The position numbers and the translations under genes were made by a program. A DNA stretch of 64,000 nucleotides from Marchantia polymorpha subsp. ruderalis (lineage: Eukaryota; Streptophyta; Marchantiopsida; Marchantiales; Marchantiaceae). This document shows, one piece after another, positions 1-10,635 of the stretch (position 1 is the first letter of the stretch; the number at the start of each line of letters is the position of its first letter). Location: assembly GCA_037833965.1 (NCBI GenBank), contig AP031356.1, forward strand, positions 14,902,501 through 14,966,500, given 5' to 3'. The notes beneath the pieces were generated by a model. It had not been told where the DNA came from, made no database searches, and saw only the letters and a program-made list of their open reading frames with translations.

Positions 1-154
1 GAAATCCCAGATTCTACAAGATCCCTCGAGAATCCCCGCGATCTTCCGGATTCACTCTGTTTTGATGTACCGAAGGCTATTTACAATGCTGCCAGGGTAC
101 AGTTTTCCAAAAATGTTTTAATTTCCTCAAAATTGCCAAAAGTGGGGTACCACA
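1..154 (-). mobile_element. 3' LTR (outer end only) of left element
   Basis: This is the first 154 bp of a family-1 LTR, read on the minus strand, and the rest lies outside the window. On the minus strand it starts with TGTGGTACCCCAC, as do the complete LTRs at 11393, 22568 and 33743. It directly abuts the polypurine tract of the left element. Confidence 0.95.
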
Positions 155-167
155 TGCCCCCCTCCTC
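155..167 (-). other. Polypurine tract of left element
   Basis: A purine run (GAGGAGGGGGG on the minus strand) lies directly against the LTR and would prime plus-strand DNA synthesis. A block just upstream, GTTCGCGTGGGCGCTCAC followed by AATTGAG, is shared with every other element in the window, including the diverged element F. Confidence 0.85.
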
Positions 168-191
168 AATTGTGAGCGCCCACGCGAACAC

Positions 192-3023
192 TCACATGTG
201 GTATTTCTTCAACCGCCACCCGTTGACTCGGGTGCCTAACAAATCGCCGGCCAGGTCCGCAAGTTGGATGGATCCATTCGGGAAGACTTCGACAACCCTG
301 TAAGGTCCCATCCACCTTAGGTGCAGTTTGCCTGGGAATCTGGCATGCCTGCTGTCGTAGAGCAATGCCAAATCACCTGCCTGCAGGAGTACCGGTTTGA
401 TCTTTCTATCGTATCTCTCTTTTTGGCGGAGCTGGATTTTCCTGGTGCGATCTTCGGCGTCTCTTCTCCGCTCATCCAGCAGCGTGACTTCCTGTAACCT
501 GTAGAGCTGACTCTCCTCTGCGCCCATCCTCTGCAAATCCAACGTTCGTTGGGTGGGTACTTCAAATTCGATCGGGAGGATCGGGTGTTGCCCATACACC
601 AGAAAGTATGGTGTCTGTTTGGTCGTGATCTTCTCAGCTGTGCGGTACGCCCATAGAGCGGCTGCTAGCTTCGTATCCCAGTCGTGAGCGTGATTCACCG
701 TGACCTTGAGTAGTATTTTACACAGCAGACCATTGGACTTCTCCGTCAGTCCATTTGCCTTGGGATTGTATGGAGTAGTCTTCCGGTGCTTGATGTGGAA
801 ATACCGTGTCAGATCTTCGATGATCTGATTCAGAAAATGCGTGCCCCGGTCGCTGACTAGCTCTAAGGGACATCCGTAGCGTGTGATGATCGACTCAAAC
901 AAGAATGCTGCCACTGTGGCAGCATCATCCTTTCTGGTGGCTCTGGCCTCTACCATTTTGGTGGCGTAGTCCGTTGCTACCAGAATGTAGCGCCTTCGTG
1001 TACTTCTAGTCACTGGTTGTATCGGCCCTACAAAGTCAATACCCCACTTTTCGAAAGGTGCCAGAGGCATGATGGGAGTCAGGGGCCAGCGTGTTGTAGG
1101 CGTCGGTCTCCCCGTCCTCTGGCAACTATCGCACTTGCGGATGTAATCGAGAACATCCTTAAACATGGTCGGCCACCAATATCCCGCATTTAGGATCTTT
1201 GTGACCGTGTTCCTGGTGGCATAGTGTCCGCCCGCCTCCTCTGTGTGCATCGCACTCACTATTCTTGGTACTTCTGATTCCTCCAGGCATCTGCATAAGC
1301 GCTCATCCGCCATCTTCTTGAACAAAACCCCCTGCTGGAGTTGGTACGGGCCTGCCTTATGAATAAAGACAGTTCGCTGTTCCAAATCCATGCCCTCGGG
1401 GCACTGGAGGGTTAGCAGATATCGATACAGGTCGGCATAGCGGGACTCATGTCCTGCAGACAACTGAAATAACTCTTCATCTGGAAAATCGTCCACCAAT
1501 TCCTCCTCTGTCGGCTGGGTCCATAATCGGGACAAGTAATCCGCATTTTCATGGTGCACCCCTTTCCTGGTCTGGACTGTGTAGGTGAACTCTTGTAGTA
1601 ACAACACCCACCTGGCGATCCGACCGGATAGGTCGGCTTTCTTAACTAGGTGTTGCAATGCGTAGTGGTCCACATGGAACACAAACTCGTAACAGATTAG
1701 GTAGTGACGGAACTTTTTACAGGAGTACACCATCCCCAACGCTTCTCTCTCCGTCGTGGTGTACTTCCGCTCCGCTAGAGACAGCTGTCGGCTCGCGAAG
1801 TAGATCGGGTAGTCCTTTTTGTTGTCATCCTTTTGACTCAGTACTACACCGATGGCGAATGCCGAAGTGTCAACGTAAACATGGAATGGTCGATTCCAGT
1901 CTGGACTCCTTAGTACGGGAGCAGTCGTGAGTTTCGCTTTCAGAGCTTCAAATGCTGTCTGCTGGTTCGCACCCCAAGCATAAGGCTCGTCCTTCTTCAA
2001 CAACTTGGTCAGGTCCGCCGCCAGTATTGCATACATGTTTATGAATCTTCGGTAGTAGCCCACATGACCCAAGAATGCTCGCAGCTCTCTTAGATTCGTG
2101 GGTGGTTCAAGCTCGAGTATAACCTTGACCTTCTCGATGTCCACCGCAATGCCTTCTGCCGAGACCCGATGACCCAACAAGATCCCACTAGTCATAAAGA
2201 AAAAGCACTTCTCGGGATGCAGTGATAAACTGCTCTCTCTACATTTATCGAAGGTCTGCTTCAAGTGACTTAGGTGTTCAGACCGCTTCCCGAAGACACA
2301 GAAGTCATCTATGAATATTTCCAGGAACTTCCTCAGTTGTTCCTGAAAGATATTGGTCATCATCCGTTGAAAGGTGGCAGGCGCGTTGCACAGACCGAAG
2401 GGCATCTTGTGGTATGCGTAAGTTCCCCAGTCGGTTGTGAACGTAGTTTTATCCTTGTCCTGTTCACGGATAGACACCTGATTGTAACCTGAGAACCCAT
2501 CCAGGAAGCTATAACATTCATGTCCTGCGACATGGTCTAGAATGGCATCCGTGAATGGTAACGGGTGATGATCCTTGCGTGTTGCTGCATTCAACTTCCG
2601 GAAATCCTGACACACTCGTATCTTACCCGTCAACTTCTTGGGTACGATAACAATCGGCGACACCCACTCGCTGCTGAGCACAGGGTAAATAATACCAGCG
2701 CTCAAGTACTTATCTATCTCCTCTTTCACTAGCAAGGAGTATTTTGGGTTGAGGCGATACTGGCGCTGTCGTATGGGTACTGAGTCGTCCAGTAAATCGA
2801 TACGGTGTTCCCCATACCGTGCGGGTATCCCCTTCATGTCCTCGATCTTCCAGGCGAAGACGTCGACATAGTGGCTAAGGAACGCCTGTACTTTCCTTAG
2901 CTCGTCTCCTCTCACTGCGCTTGATACCTTCAAGCACTTGCCGGGACTGAGTTGTACTTCGTGACAGTCACTAGGGTCGACAATGCCCTCGGTGTGACTC
3001 GTCTCACTCCTTCCCAGTCCCAC
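192..3023 (-). CDS. pol: Ty3/gypsy pol of left element (RT-RNase H-integrase)
   Basis: Open frame of about 943 residues, in the same reading frame as gag and separated from it by one UAG. Domains in order: reverse transcriptase at about 112-290, with the active-site block FIDDF near 237-241; RNase H at about 380-455, with a D-E-D set in DTSAFAIG, TEREAL and VDHYAL; an HHCC integrase zinc finger at about 593-634; and an integrase core with a D,D35E spacing (IDFVGP, SDRGTHF, then E761). The C-terminal block ends in VNGWRLKKYH and no chromodomain follows. AGIIYP, WVSPIVIVPKK and FLDGFSGYNQ are typical of the Athila/Tat branch. It looks whole. The frame opens on a GTG rather than an ATG, which fits read-through rather than separate initiation. 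Confidence 0.95.
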   Translation of the reverse strand: MGLGRSETSHTEGIVDPSDCHEVQLSPGKCLKVSSAVRGDELRKVQAFLSHYVDVFAWKIEDMKGIPARYGEHRIDLLDDSVPIRQRQYRLNPKYSLLVKEEIDKYLSAGIIYPVLSSEWVSPIVIVPKKLTGKIRVCQDFRKLNAATRKDHHPLPFTDAILDHVAGHECYSFLDGFSGYNQVSIREQDKDKTTFTTDWGTYAYHKMPFGLCNAPATFQRMMTNIFQEQLRKFLEIFIDDFCVFGKRSEHLSHLKQTFDKCRESSLSLHPEKCFFFMTSGILLGHRVSAEGIAVDIEKVKVILELEPPTNLRELRAFLGHVGYYRRFINMYAILAADLTKLLKKDEPYAWGANQQTAFEALKAKLTTAPVLRSPDWNRPFHVYVDTSAFAIGVVLSQKDDNKKDYPIYFASRQLSLAERKYTTTEREALGMVYSCKKFRHYLICYEFVFHVDHYALQHLVKKADLSGRIARWVLLLQEFTYTVQTRKGVHHENADYLSRLWTQPTEEELVDDFPDEELFQLSAGHESRYADLYRYLLTLQCPEGMDLEQRTVFIHKAGPYQLQQGVLFKKMADERLCRCLEESEVPRIVSAMHTEEAGGHYATRNTVTKILNAGYWWPTMFKDVLDYIRKCDSCQRTGRPTPTTRWPLTPIMPLAPFEKWGIDFVGPIQPVTRSTRRRYILVATDYATKMVEARATRKDDAATVAAFLFESIITRYGCPLELVSDRGTHFLNQIIEDLTRYFHIKHRKTTPYNPKANGLTEKSNGLLCKILLKVTVNHAHDWDTKLAAALWAYRTAEKITTKQTPYFLVYGQHPILPIEFEVPTQRTLDLQRMGAEESQLYRLQEVTLLDERRRDAEDRTRKIQLRQKERYDRKIKPVLLQAGDLALLYDSRHARFPGKLHLRWMGPYRVVEVFPNGSIQLADLAGDLLGTRVNGWRLKKYHM

Positions 3024-3026
3024 AGT

Positions 3027-3035
3027 TAATTGCTA
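3027..3035 (-). promoter_or_regulatory. UAG-CAA-UUA read-through context between gag and pol
   Basis: The gag stop and the next two codons read UAG CAA UUA, and pol continues in the same frame. This matches the UAG-CAR-YYA signal through which tobamoviruses make their replicase. The nine bases are identical at the other two gag-pol junctions (19687 and 30862). Natural stop-codon suppression is one of the known ways that LTR elements make less Pol than Gag. Confidence 0.75.
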
Positions 3036-5843
3036 TTCGTCTTCCGGCTGAATAGCTTCCGTCTCTTCTTCTTCTTCCACCCAACAGCAGGCAACGAATC
3101 CCACGAAGTAATCGGATTCGGTACCACTGGAATCCGATCGCGCGGTCGACTCACTGTCCTCGCCCGATGTGTAACCTGCACTTGTCGATGGGGTCTCTCC
3201 TTCGTGCCTGACCCTATTCCAGGGTACCGTAATGGTTTTGGTCGGTTCCGAAGGGTGCGGAAACTTAAGGCGATGTCTTCGCCAATCACATCTGACTTGT
3301 GCACCATATAGCCATGGTCGCCCGAGCAGAACGTCATAGCCCTGCTTCATCATCGGCTGAAGGATGATATACGTCAACCGAAAGTCCGCACCCCCGATGG
3401 TTGTCTTGACATTGCGCAGCATACCTGCAGGCATTCTCCGCGTCTGATCCGCTAATCTCAACACACGCTTCGAGGGTTCGTATTGACTGTACCCCAAGGC
3501 TCTCGCTGTGTCCTCCGTCATTATGTTGACTCCTGATCCAGAGTCGATTGGCACTCTGCGTACACAACACCCTGCTATCTCCACATCGATCTCGGGTGGT
3601 CCTTGGTCTTCGCTCTCCACTTGATATACTTGAGAGGATGTGGATGCGCGCGGCTTCCGCGGATGCCGTAGCGAAAGCATCAACATTCTCCGATACGTCT
3701 TATTGTCCTCCAAGAGCTGCTTGAACGTAATGTTCACTTTTCGACTCCCGAGATCTTCAACCAAGTCATAGTGGGCGCGTTGGGGCGCCGGGGTCGGCGA
3801 CGCTCTGCGAGGTTCCACGGTGGCTGCCAACTTCGCCCCAAGGGAGGATGTCAAGTCTGGCCGCGGTGGGTCCTTTTGCGTGCGGATCGCTTCCTTCAAC
3901 AGGTTGGCTACCTCGTTGCGGATATCCGGAGCATAGTCCCGTTTCAGTAGACGCACTGGCTCGTCCTCGACTGCTGTCTGGGGGCGCACTGCTGGTGCCT
4001 CCCGCGTAGCCGAAGACTTCCGAGCAGGTCGCGAGTCGGACTTGCTGGATGTCTTCTCCTTTCCTTTTCCCGTCCGGTCGTCGGGTCTCCGTTCGTGCTT
4101 GCGAGTGTCACGCTCTTGCTCCTTGGATTTCTTGGAGCTACGAGTTTCGACCCGTGCGCACATAATCTCTTCAGCCGGCCATTCTTCGTCTTCGCCATCC
4201 CCGTCTGAACCTACTTCGACCTGGTTCACTTGCACGTCCTCCTTGGCAGGAGTGTTCACAAATCGTACCATTGGCCGAGGGACTGGTGGCTGATCACACT
4301 CTGGCGCAGTGTGCCCGACCTTCTTGCAATTACTACATGTCGGAGCATAATCGTTTCGCCTTTTTGGATGGGGACACTGCGGTGAGAAGTGCCCAACTTC
4401 CCCGCAATTATAACAAGCTCGCGGTGGCGGTGGGTCAAACGTCCCTGGAGGTGCTCTCCGCCTCACAGGTACCGTAGTGGCCCGATCCACCGGAATATAT
4501 CGTGGGACTTGCATTGCTGAAACTGTAGGAGGGGTAGGAACCGACTGGACGGCGTAGGCTGTCTCTTCGCTAGCCTCTCCATAGTACGGTTGCGCCCACT
4601 CTACTGCGTTGACTGGATATGACGGCCGGGTGGTAAGGCACTCGGTGTTTGCATGTCCCACCGCCCCGCACGTAGTACACCATAAGTTCGCTCGCACTCT
4701 CCCGGGTGATTTTCTGCGATCATGCCCGCCTACCACTTGAACCTTGAGATCGGCGAAGTCCTTCACAAGGGTCTCCATCTTCGAAGCTATATCTCCCGGC
4801 GCCCTGTCCGTAGTCACTCGTCGGGTGCCCTTTTTCTTCGCTGACCCATGCTTCTTCCTCTTCTTCTCCTCCTCCGACGATGAGGTTTCCTCTTCCTCGG
4901 ATGAAGAACGGTTCTCGTCCGAAAACGATTCCTCCGATGACGGAGTTGTACCTCTACGCCGTCTTCGCCCTCCTTTCGGTTTGCGCTCCTTCGACTCCCG
5001 TCTCTCTCTCCCTCTTCGGTTGAGAGTGGAAGTTTCGAAGGCTTCTGCCGATGCAATCACGTCCTCAATAGTGTCGCACTTGCTGCGTCGGCAAAAAGTC
5101 TCCATCTCCCGAGTTAAACCGGTCACGTACCAATCCACCGCTTGTTGTACCGAGAAAGGGGACCCTGGTCCTGTTTTCGGTATTCTGTCGAGGAGGTCCA
5201 GAAATCTCTCAGTGTAGTCACGCAGACTCTCCTTCTTCTCTCGCTGCAAATTACGTAACTTCGTCAAAACCCGGCTGTCGTAGCCGAGCTCGCGAAAGCG
5301 GCGAAGGAACTTCTCCTTCAGCTGGGCCCATGTTGTCAACCCAGTCGGATCGATGCTCTCGTGATTATACCAACTCCTCGCTTTCTTCCGCAGAAGGCTT
5401 GGAAAGATCCTTAGTCGGTCGTCGTCTGCGATCTCGCGATTGGCAATAGACACCGACTCGAACAACTTGATGTATGAATCTGCATCGTCGTCATCTCCAC
5501 TCCCTTTGTACTTCGGGTAGGAATGTTTAGTAATCGGCTGAGGTAGCCGCACATTGGCTTGTCCGTCCGCCATCGATGTGTCTGTCGACGGTTCTCGGGC
5601 GGCCGGTTCTACTTCACTAGGCGGGTCCGTGCAAGGAATATCTAGTAGAACTGTAAGCACCAAGTTTGGTTCCGAGTCGTCGGGGGTAGGTTCCCCAAGG
5701 ATGTCGGCCGAACTAGGCTTAGGTACTCTTTTTGGTGTTTTCTTGTTTTGACGCCGTGTCTCTTCCACGGCCTTCTCTGAATCTCGTCGGAACTTGCGGA
5801 CAGCTCTAGCACTTAGGTTGCTCCCGCCAGCCCCAGTCGACAT
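3033..5843 (-). CDS. gag: Ty3/gypsy gag-protease of left element
   Basis: A 936-residue frame with the same plan as the 943-residue copies at 16858 and 28033. A retrotransposon gag (capsid) domain spans about 115-245, with the SWYNHESI and LKEKFLRRF blocks. A basic and Ser/Glu-rich tract follows at about 275-345. Next come three CCHC zinc knuckles: CTTCGAVGHANTEC, then CYNCGEVGHFSPQC and CSNCKKVGHTAPEC. A retropepsin-like protease lies near the C-terminus, with DSGSG as the active-site block and YDVLLGRPWL as the downstream hydrophobic block. Gag packages the element's RNA and the protease would cut the polyprotein. The start is the ATG 47 bp after the primer site, the first ATG after the LTR that opens the frame. 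It looks whole. Confidence 0.93.
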   Translation of the reverse strand: MSTGAGGSNLSARAVRKFRRDSEKAVEETRRQNKKTPKRVPKPSSADILGEPTPDDSEPNLVLTVLLDIPCTDPPSEVEPAAREPSTDTSMADGQANVRLPQPITKHSYPKYKGSGDDDDADSYIKLFESVSIANREIADDDRLRIFPSLLRKKARSWYNHESIDPTGLTTWAQLKEKFLRRFRELGYDSRVLTKLRNLQREKKESLRDYTERFLDLLDRIPKTGPGSPFSVQQAVDWYVTGLTREMETFCRRSKCDTIEDVIASAEAFETSTLNRRGRERRESKERKPKGGRRRRRGTTPSSEESFSDENRSSSEEEETSSSEEEKKRKKHGSAKKKGTRRVTTDRAPGDIASKMETLVKDFADLKVQVVGGHDRRKSPGRVRANLWCTTCGAVGHANTECLTTRPSYPVNAVEWAQPYYGEASEETAYAVQSVPTPPTVSAMQVPRYIPVDRATTVPVRRRAPPGTFDPPPPRACYNCGEVGHFSPQCPHPKRRNDYAPTCSNCKKVGHTAPECDQPPVPRPMVRFVNTPAKEDVQVNQVEVGSDGDGEDEEWPAEEIMCARVETRSSKKSKEQERDTRKHERRPDDRTGKGKEKTSSKSDSRPARKSSATREAPAVRPQTAVEDEPVRLLKRDYAPDIRNEVANLLKEAIRTQKDPPRPDLTSSLGAKLAATVEPRRASPTPAPQRAHYDLVEDLGSRKVNITFKQLLEDNKTYRRMLMLSLRHPRKPRASTSSQVYQVESEDQGPPEIDVEIAGCCVRRVPIDSGSGVNIMTEDTARALGYSQYEPSKRVLRLADQTRRMPAGMLRNVKTTIGGADFRLTYIILQPMMKQGYDVLLGRPWLYGAQVRCDWRRHRLKFPHPSEPTKTITVPWNRVRHEGETPSTSAGYTSGEDSESTARSDSSGTESDYFVGFVACCWVEEEEETEAIQPEDE

Positions 5844-5889
5844 TCACCGAGCATGGCTGCTCGTAAAAACCCCGGTGTTGACGCAACTG

Positions 5890-5907
5890 TCCCCGGCAGC
5901 GGCGCCA
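5890..5907 (-). other. Primer-binding site, tRNA-Asp type
   Basis: On the minus strand it reads TGGCGCCGCTGCCGGGGA, complementary (with one difference from the usual plant TGGCGCCGTTGCCGGGGA) to the 3' end of tRNA-Asp, the primer used by Athila-type elements. A 22-nt spacer that can fold into a small hairpin separates it from the LTR. Confidence 0.85.
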
Positions 5908-6875
5908 AAAAGAAGTTGTCGGCTTCTTATGTAATAACCCACTAAAGGCTAAAACTGCAATATAGTGGTAGAAAGGTCGAACCCACAAGGACAGAGGAAC
6001 ACACAGGGTACAAAGTGTCACGTTTCAACAGACTATTGAGGAGTTTGAATTCTCAGGCAACTGTCACTCCCAGAAATACTGCAAGTGTCCACTCGGAGCG
6101 CACTCGGAGGTCGCACAGTGCAGCGTAACACACACACACACACACACACCTGAAACTACAGAAACACAACCCAGAGATCCGTTAGGACCTCTACTTCAAG
6201 ATTTCAGGGGGAAAGTCTCTCACGAGCACACTCGGCAAAGCTGCGGGCAGTGACTTCCAACTCCGGCTTTTACAACACTTCCACCAGCTTGCTGCTAGTG
6301 TAGGAAACCCGGTTTGGACTGCCTACTTCGGATCGAAGTCACTCCTACGCGGTGAACAACACTCTCAACTCACAAAACGCGCAGAGAACACAGGTCCGCA
6401 CTGAAGGACTCACTGTGAAACATTCCAGTAACACAACAACAGTCTATTGAAGAGTTTGAATTCTCAGGCACTTGTCATTCCCAGAAATACTACAGGGGTT
6501 ACCCTCAAGGCACCTGCTGCAGCGTAACCTGAATTTACAACCAAGGCTTACACGAAGTAGCAAAACTTCACTTTGGCATTCAGGGGAAAAATCCCAAGGA
6601 GTACAATCAGAAAGAAACACTCGAAGGTGTAGGGGCGAAACTGTTCAAGTATCTAACTAGTCACTGGCTCTGAGCATCGGCAGTCACCCGCAGGTGCAGA
6701 TCCGAACTACTCAAGTCTCTAACCAATGTACTAGCTCTGAACATTCGGCCGAAGGCCTTCAGCTACAAAATGCGGAACGCTAAGTTGTAACTCCTCGTGC
6801 GTGGTGACAGAACTCAAGGACACAAACACGCAAAGGAAATGGGTTCCTGATCTGCACTTCTGATGGGAAAGAACC

Positions 6876-6892
6876 CCAGGCAAAACGCCTGG
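6876..6892 (-). promoter_or_regulatory. TATA-proximal hairpin (left LTR)
   Basis: CCAGGC-loop-GCCTGG inverted repeat just downstream of the TATA box, near the expected 5' end of the element RNA. The equivalent pair in other LTRs of the window is changed on both sides (see findings). Confidence 0.6.
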
Positions 6893-6895
6893 AAC

Positions 6896-6904
6896 TATTT
6901 TATA
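6896..6904 (-). promoter_or_regulatory. TATA box of left 5' LTR
   Basis: TATAAAATA on the minus strand, at the same LTR position as in all three LTRs of the tandem element. Transcription would start about 30 bp further on and run leftwards into gag. Confidence 0.75.
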
Positions 6905-6940
6905 CCTTCTAAGTCCTACCTAACACTACACTGCACTACG

Positions 6941-8956
6941 CTACACGCCTGCACGGAACCACGCTACACTACACTCCGCGGAACCTGTACTACGTCTCCT
7001 GCGCGGCCGACTGCCGCGCACTAACTCTCTACCCTGCCACTCTTCCGCTCGACTGCGCAGTCCCAACCGCTGCAACGCCGCGGACACCTCCCCTTCGAGG
7101 GCGGACATGGTATCCTGTGCCTTCGACAGGAAGGCCTCGAGCTTCTTCGCTACCTTCCGCCGACTCCTACTGTCGCCTGACAACAACCCGGCTGCGCGCA
7201 ATTCAAACTCACGCAGTGTGAGTTTCTCCTGCGCCTTCACTTCCCAGTGGGCGTAGCCCTTGAGACAGTGGGCGACTCGCCTCGCCGTCTCCACCTTCGT
7301 GCGATCCGCCTCCTTCCTGCGATCCTCTTCAATCGTCACTAATTGCGATTCGGCTTCAGCACGTTGCGCTCTCAATTCGCCACACTCTGACTGCAAACTG
7401 CGGATTAATTCTTCATCCGCCTGCCGTGCGAGCTGATATTGTTCCAACAACCGCGTCTGCCGCACGAGCTCCTCTGACAAAATCCGATTCTGGGCCTGCT
7501 CAGGATCGAGTGCTTCCTTGACCTTCACCTGCTCCTTGGTGAGCTCACCCAGTTTCTCATCCTTCATCTTCTCGGAGTGCTTGTAGAACTTCTGATTAAG
7601 CTTGTACTGTCCCCACAAGCACTCATGCTTCTCCCTCAAGTCTCTCAACTCCTGGTCCACTCTAGCTAATAGCTTGCTGGTGTGGACTTTAGTGCGAGTC
7701 CTCCTGCGCACTAACTCGATGTAAGATCCCGGCTGGAGTGGGTCGGCGTATTTATCGACCTTGCGATCCAAGTACCGCAGCAACGGAATCACCTGCTCAG
7801 AGAGCGCCGCCGCCGGCGCTCCAACAATTTCCTCCTCCTCCTCCTCGGTGTCTTCTGCTCCTGACATTTCTTCCGTGGAGCCCCCGTCGTCATCATCCGA
7901 GTGGAGAATTTCAGTCGCCATTGATTGCGTTGGCGACTGCCCCGAGTGGGGCTGCACGTCCTCGACGTGTGCTGCCTGCGAAGGCACGGCTGCAGCCTCG
8001 CTGCTCGTCGCCAAAATGTCTAAGGCGGAAGGCGAGTGTACCCGAGCGGCATCCCCGTCGCTCGCTGGTTGCTTGCCTACCGCATTCTCTCTGTCGCCGT
8101 CGTCCGTCGCCGAAGGCGATTGAGCGGAGGGTGGCTGCGCGGGGTTGGATTGCGCATCGCGCATCGAGATGTCGTCCCGCGGACAGTCACTCCGCTCCAT
8201 CGTCTGCTGCTCCCTCGATCGGTCCGTGGGGGCCGTGCCCGGCCCGTGCGCAGGCGCGTTTGCCGGCGCCTTGTCCGTCGCAGGCGTAGCGCCGCGGACA
8301 TCTATCGCCGAAGGCGACATGGCCGGGGGCCGCACGCCCGATGTTCCTTGGCCTATAGGCCCTACCGCCGAAGGCGCATCTATCGGCGGACTTCCCGCCG
8401 ATGGTGCGGCCTCCGCACGCTCTCTGCTCGTGTCCCCTCGGCTCGAAGGCCCTGGCGCCGAAGGCGCGAATTGCGGCGCGTGGTGCGCCGGAGGGTCTGG
8501 CCCCGAGGGCCGGTGTCTCGTAGGCGGTTCTTCCGCCGGCTCCTTCCCCTTCCTACGTTGGAACGGGGGTGATTCTTGCCTGTGCACAGGCGGCACGTGC
8601 GGAGGTGTTCTGTGCACAGGTGACCTGTGCACAGGCGACCTGTGCACAGGTGAGCGCCTGTGCACAGGCGGACTGCTCCTTCCCACGCGTAAGCGTAGAT
8701 CCACGTCCACTTGTGTTCGCCGGTCCGCGGAGACTCGTCCGTCCGCGGAGGTTCGCCTGTGCGCAAACGGAACATTTGTCCGCATCGCACGTGGTAACTC
8801 CGGAGGCCCTTGGCCCGTAGGCGGCCTCTCTCCCGACGAGGTTGCAGCGTGGCCCGTCTCTCGTGCGGTCGTCCGCGCTTCCTCTCGCCTCTCTGGCGAC
8901 GCACTTCCTATCTTCGTCGCAATCGTCGCCGTGTCTGCACTGTCAGCTGGTAACAC
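6941..8956 (-). pseudogene. LTR-encoded protein, left LTR copy (5' part lost at junction)
   Basis: This is the C-terminal two thirds (671 residues open) of the protein frame found in all LTRs here. It contains the low-complexity middle with PVHRRSPVHR-type repeats, an acidic tract (SDDDDGG, TEEEEEE), a coiled coil and the conserved tail LREFELRAAGLL to LGLRSRAEEWQGRE. The N-terminal globular core is absent because the LTR is truncated at the inversion junction. Treated as a fossil fragment. Confidence 0.8.
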
Positions 8957-8985
8957 CAGTCTGCGTGCCTTCTGCTTCGGCCGGC

Positions 8986-9002
8986 TTCTGCTTCTGCTTC
9001 GG
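8986..9002. other. Inversion junction with filler sequence
   Basis: On the left, sequence matches the LTR in minus orientation up to about 8985. On the right, it matches the LTR in plus orientation from about 9003. The bases between are repeats of TTCTGCTTCGG copied from the neighbouring left side, as seen at end-joining repair sites that use template slippage. Confidence 0.7.
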
Positions 9003-9432
9003 GGAAGGAAGTTCGCCTGCGCACAGGCGAAATAGGGTTTTGATGTAGGCGCGAAGTTCGCCTACGCACAGGCGTCCGCCTGTGCACAGGCGCTCCGGCG
9101 TCGGCGGGAAATCCGCCTTTGGCCCTAGAAATGCGCCTTCGGAGGTAGAAATTGTACGCCGCCTTCTGCGCCAGCGCAACGGCGCGAACGAGCAAGGAGC
9201 CGCCAGAATAGTAAAATCCGTACGGACCGTACGGACTGTACGGACGGGACGGATGGATGCTCTCGTGGTCGGGCGGAGTTGCGGCGGCGAGCGCGCCGAC
9301 GGAGAGACCAGGAATGGACAGTCTGGAGGGAGGCTCTTGACCGCGGTCAACGCCTTCCGCGCCAGCGCATCAACGCGGACGGAATTTGCCCGCGCACAGG
9401 CGAGCGCCTGTGCACAGGCGGGTGAAGTTCCG
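9003..9432 (+). mobile_element. LTR A, 5' fragment
   Basis: Plus-strand piece of the non-coding leader of a family-1 LTR, rich in the CGCCTGTGCACAGGCG-type palindrome and in CCGTACGG repeats. Its continuation lies at 42462, beyond the solo LTR B and everything nested in it. The first part of the LTR is lost at the inversion junction. Confidence 0.85.
9428..9432 (+). repeat. Target-site duplication of solo LTR B (left copy)
   Basis: TTCCG here and again at 42457-42461, directly flanking the TGTGG...TTACA ends of LTR B. In uninterrupted copies the sequence runs GAAGTTCCGTGCC or GAAGTTCCGCGCC without a break. Confidence 0.9.
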
Positions 9433-10635
9433 TGTGGTACCCCACTTTTGGTAATTTTGAGGAAATTAAAACATTTTTGGAAAACTGTACCCTGGCAGCA
9501 ATGTAAATAGCCTTCGGTGCATCAAAACAGAGTGAATTCGGAAGATCGCGGGGATTCTCGAGGGATCTCGTAGAATCTAGGAGTTGGGTGCAGCAGTAAG
9601 GACAGGCACCACCCTCCCTGCGAGCTCTGCAGTTAGGATCCCTACGGCGCAAGGCGCAAAACCCGCCTTCGGAGCTGCGTCCGCGGCGGTAGGGAAATCC
9701 TTCATATTTAGGTCAAACCCCGGACGCCTTGACCTAGTTAGGGTCTCGTTGGAAAGAGCTCAACGCACTGATTCCAACGAGCCCAAGAACGCCAACAGCG
9801 GATAAGGACTCCGGGAGTTATGAAGGTTGTAAGATACTCAGCTCTTCGCCTGCACACAGGCGGAGAAGTTTTGTCCTATGCGCGGACGAAGGAAGTTCGC
9901 CTGTGCACAGGCGAAATAGGGTTTTGACGTAGGCGCGAAGCTCGCCTACGCACAGGCGTTCGCCTGTGCACAGGCGCTTCGGCGTCGGCGGGAAATCCGC
10001 CTTGGGCCCTAGAAATGCGCCTTGTGAGGTAGAAAGTGTACGGCGCCTTCTGCGCCAGCGCAGCGCCGCGGGCGAGCAGGAGCCGCCAGAATAGTCAAAT
10101 CCGTACGGACCGTACGGACGGGACGGATGGATGCGCCCTTGGACGGACGGAGTTGCGGCGGCGGAAGCGCCGACGAAGAGACAAGGAACGGACAGTCTGG
10201 ACGGAGACGGCTGACCGCGGTCAACGCCTTCCGCGCCAGCGCGTCGCCGCGGACGGAATTCGCCTGCGCACAGGCGAGCGCCTGTGCACAGGAGGATGAA
10301 GTTCCGCGCCGGCGGAGAATCCGCCGAGGAGTCTGCCTGCGCACAGGCAGGAGTCGAACTTTTGTCCGACATGCGGACACACGCGTCGAGGCAGAAGGGG
10401 ATTGGCTGAGGAGCGGTACGAACGAGTGTACCGCGCAAGGCGGAAAACTCGCCTTTGGCGCTGCGCACCCATGTCCGCGGGGTAGTACGCTCGCGGAGTT
10501 CAAATCCGCCAATTCGAGCGTGAGAGTTTAATCGGCGACGGCGGAGCGTGAAGCCGCGCGTGAGAGCGGAGACCGTTTCAGCGTAGAGCCGGCGCGGCCA
10601 TCAATTGAGACGTCCTCCACGAGCAAGAGCCGACC

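Larger units (their letters stand above)
5930..8985 (-). mobile_element. Truncated 5' LTR of left element
   Basis: A family-1 LTR read on the minus strand. It starts (in plus coordinates) with TGTAATAACCCAC, the complement of the LTR end, and runs through the R/U5 region, a (CA)n tract, the TATA box and most of the LTR-encoded frame. Homology stops at the inversion junction beside position 8985. It carries the same C-G version of the TATA-proximal hairpin as the LTRs of the tandem element, so it belongs to the same young subfamily. Confidence 0.92.
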
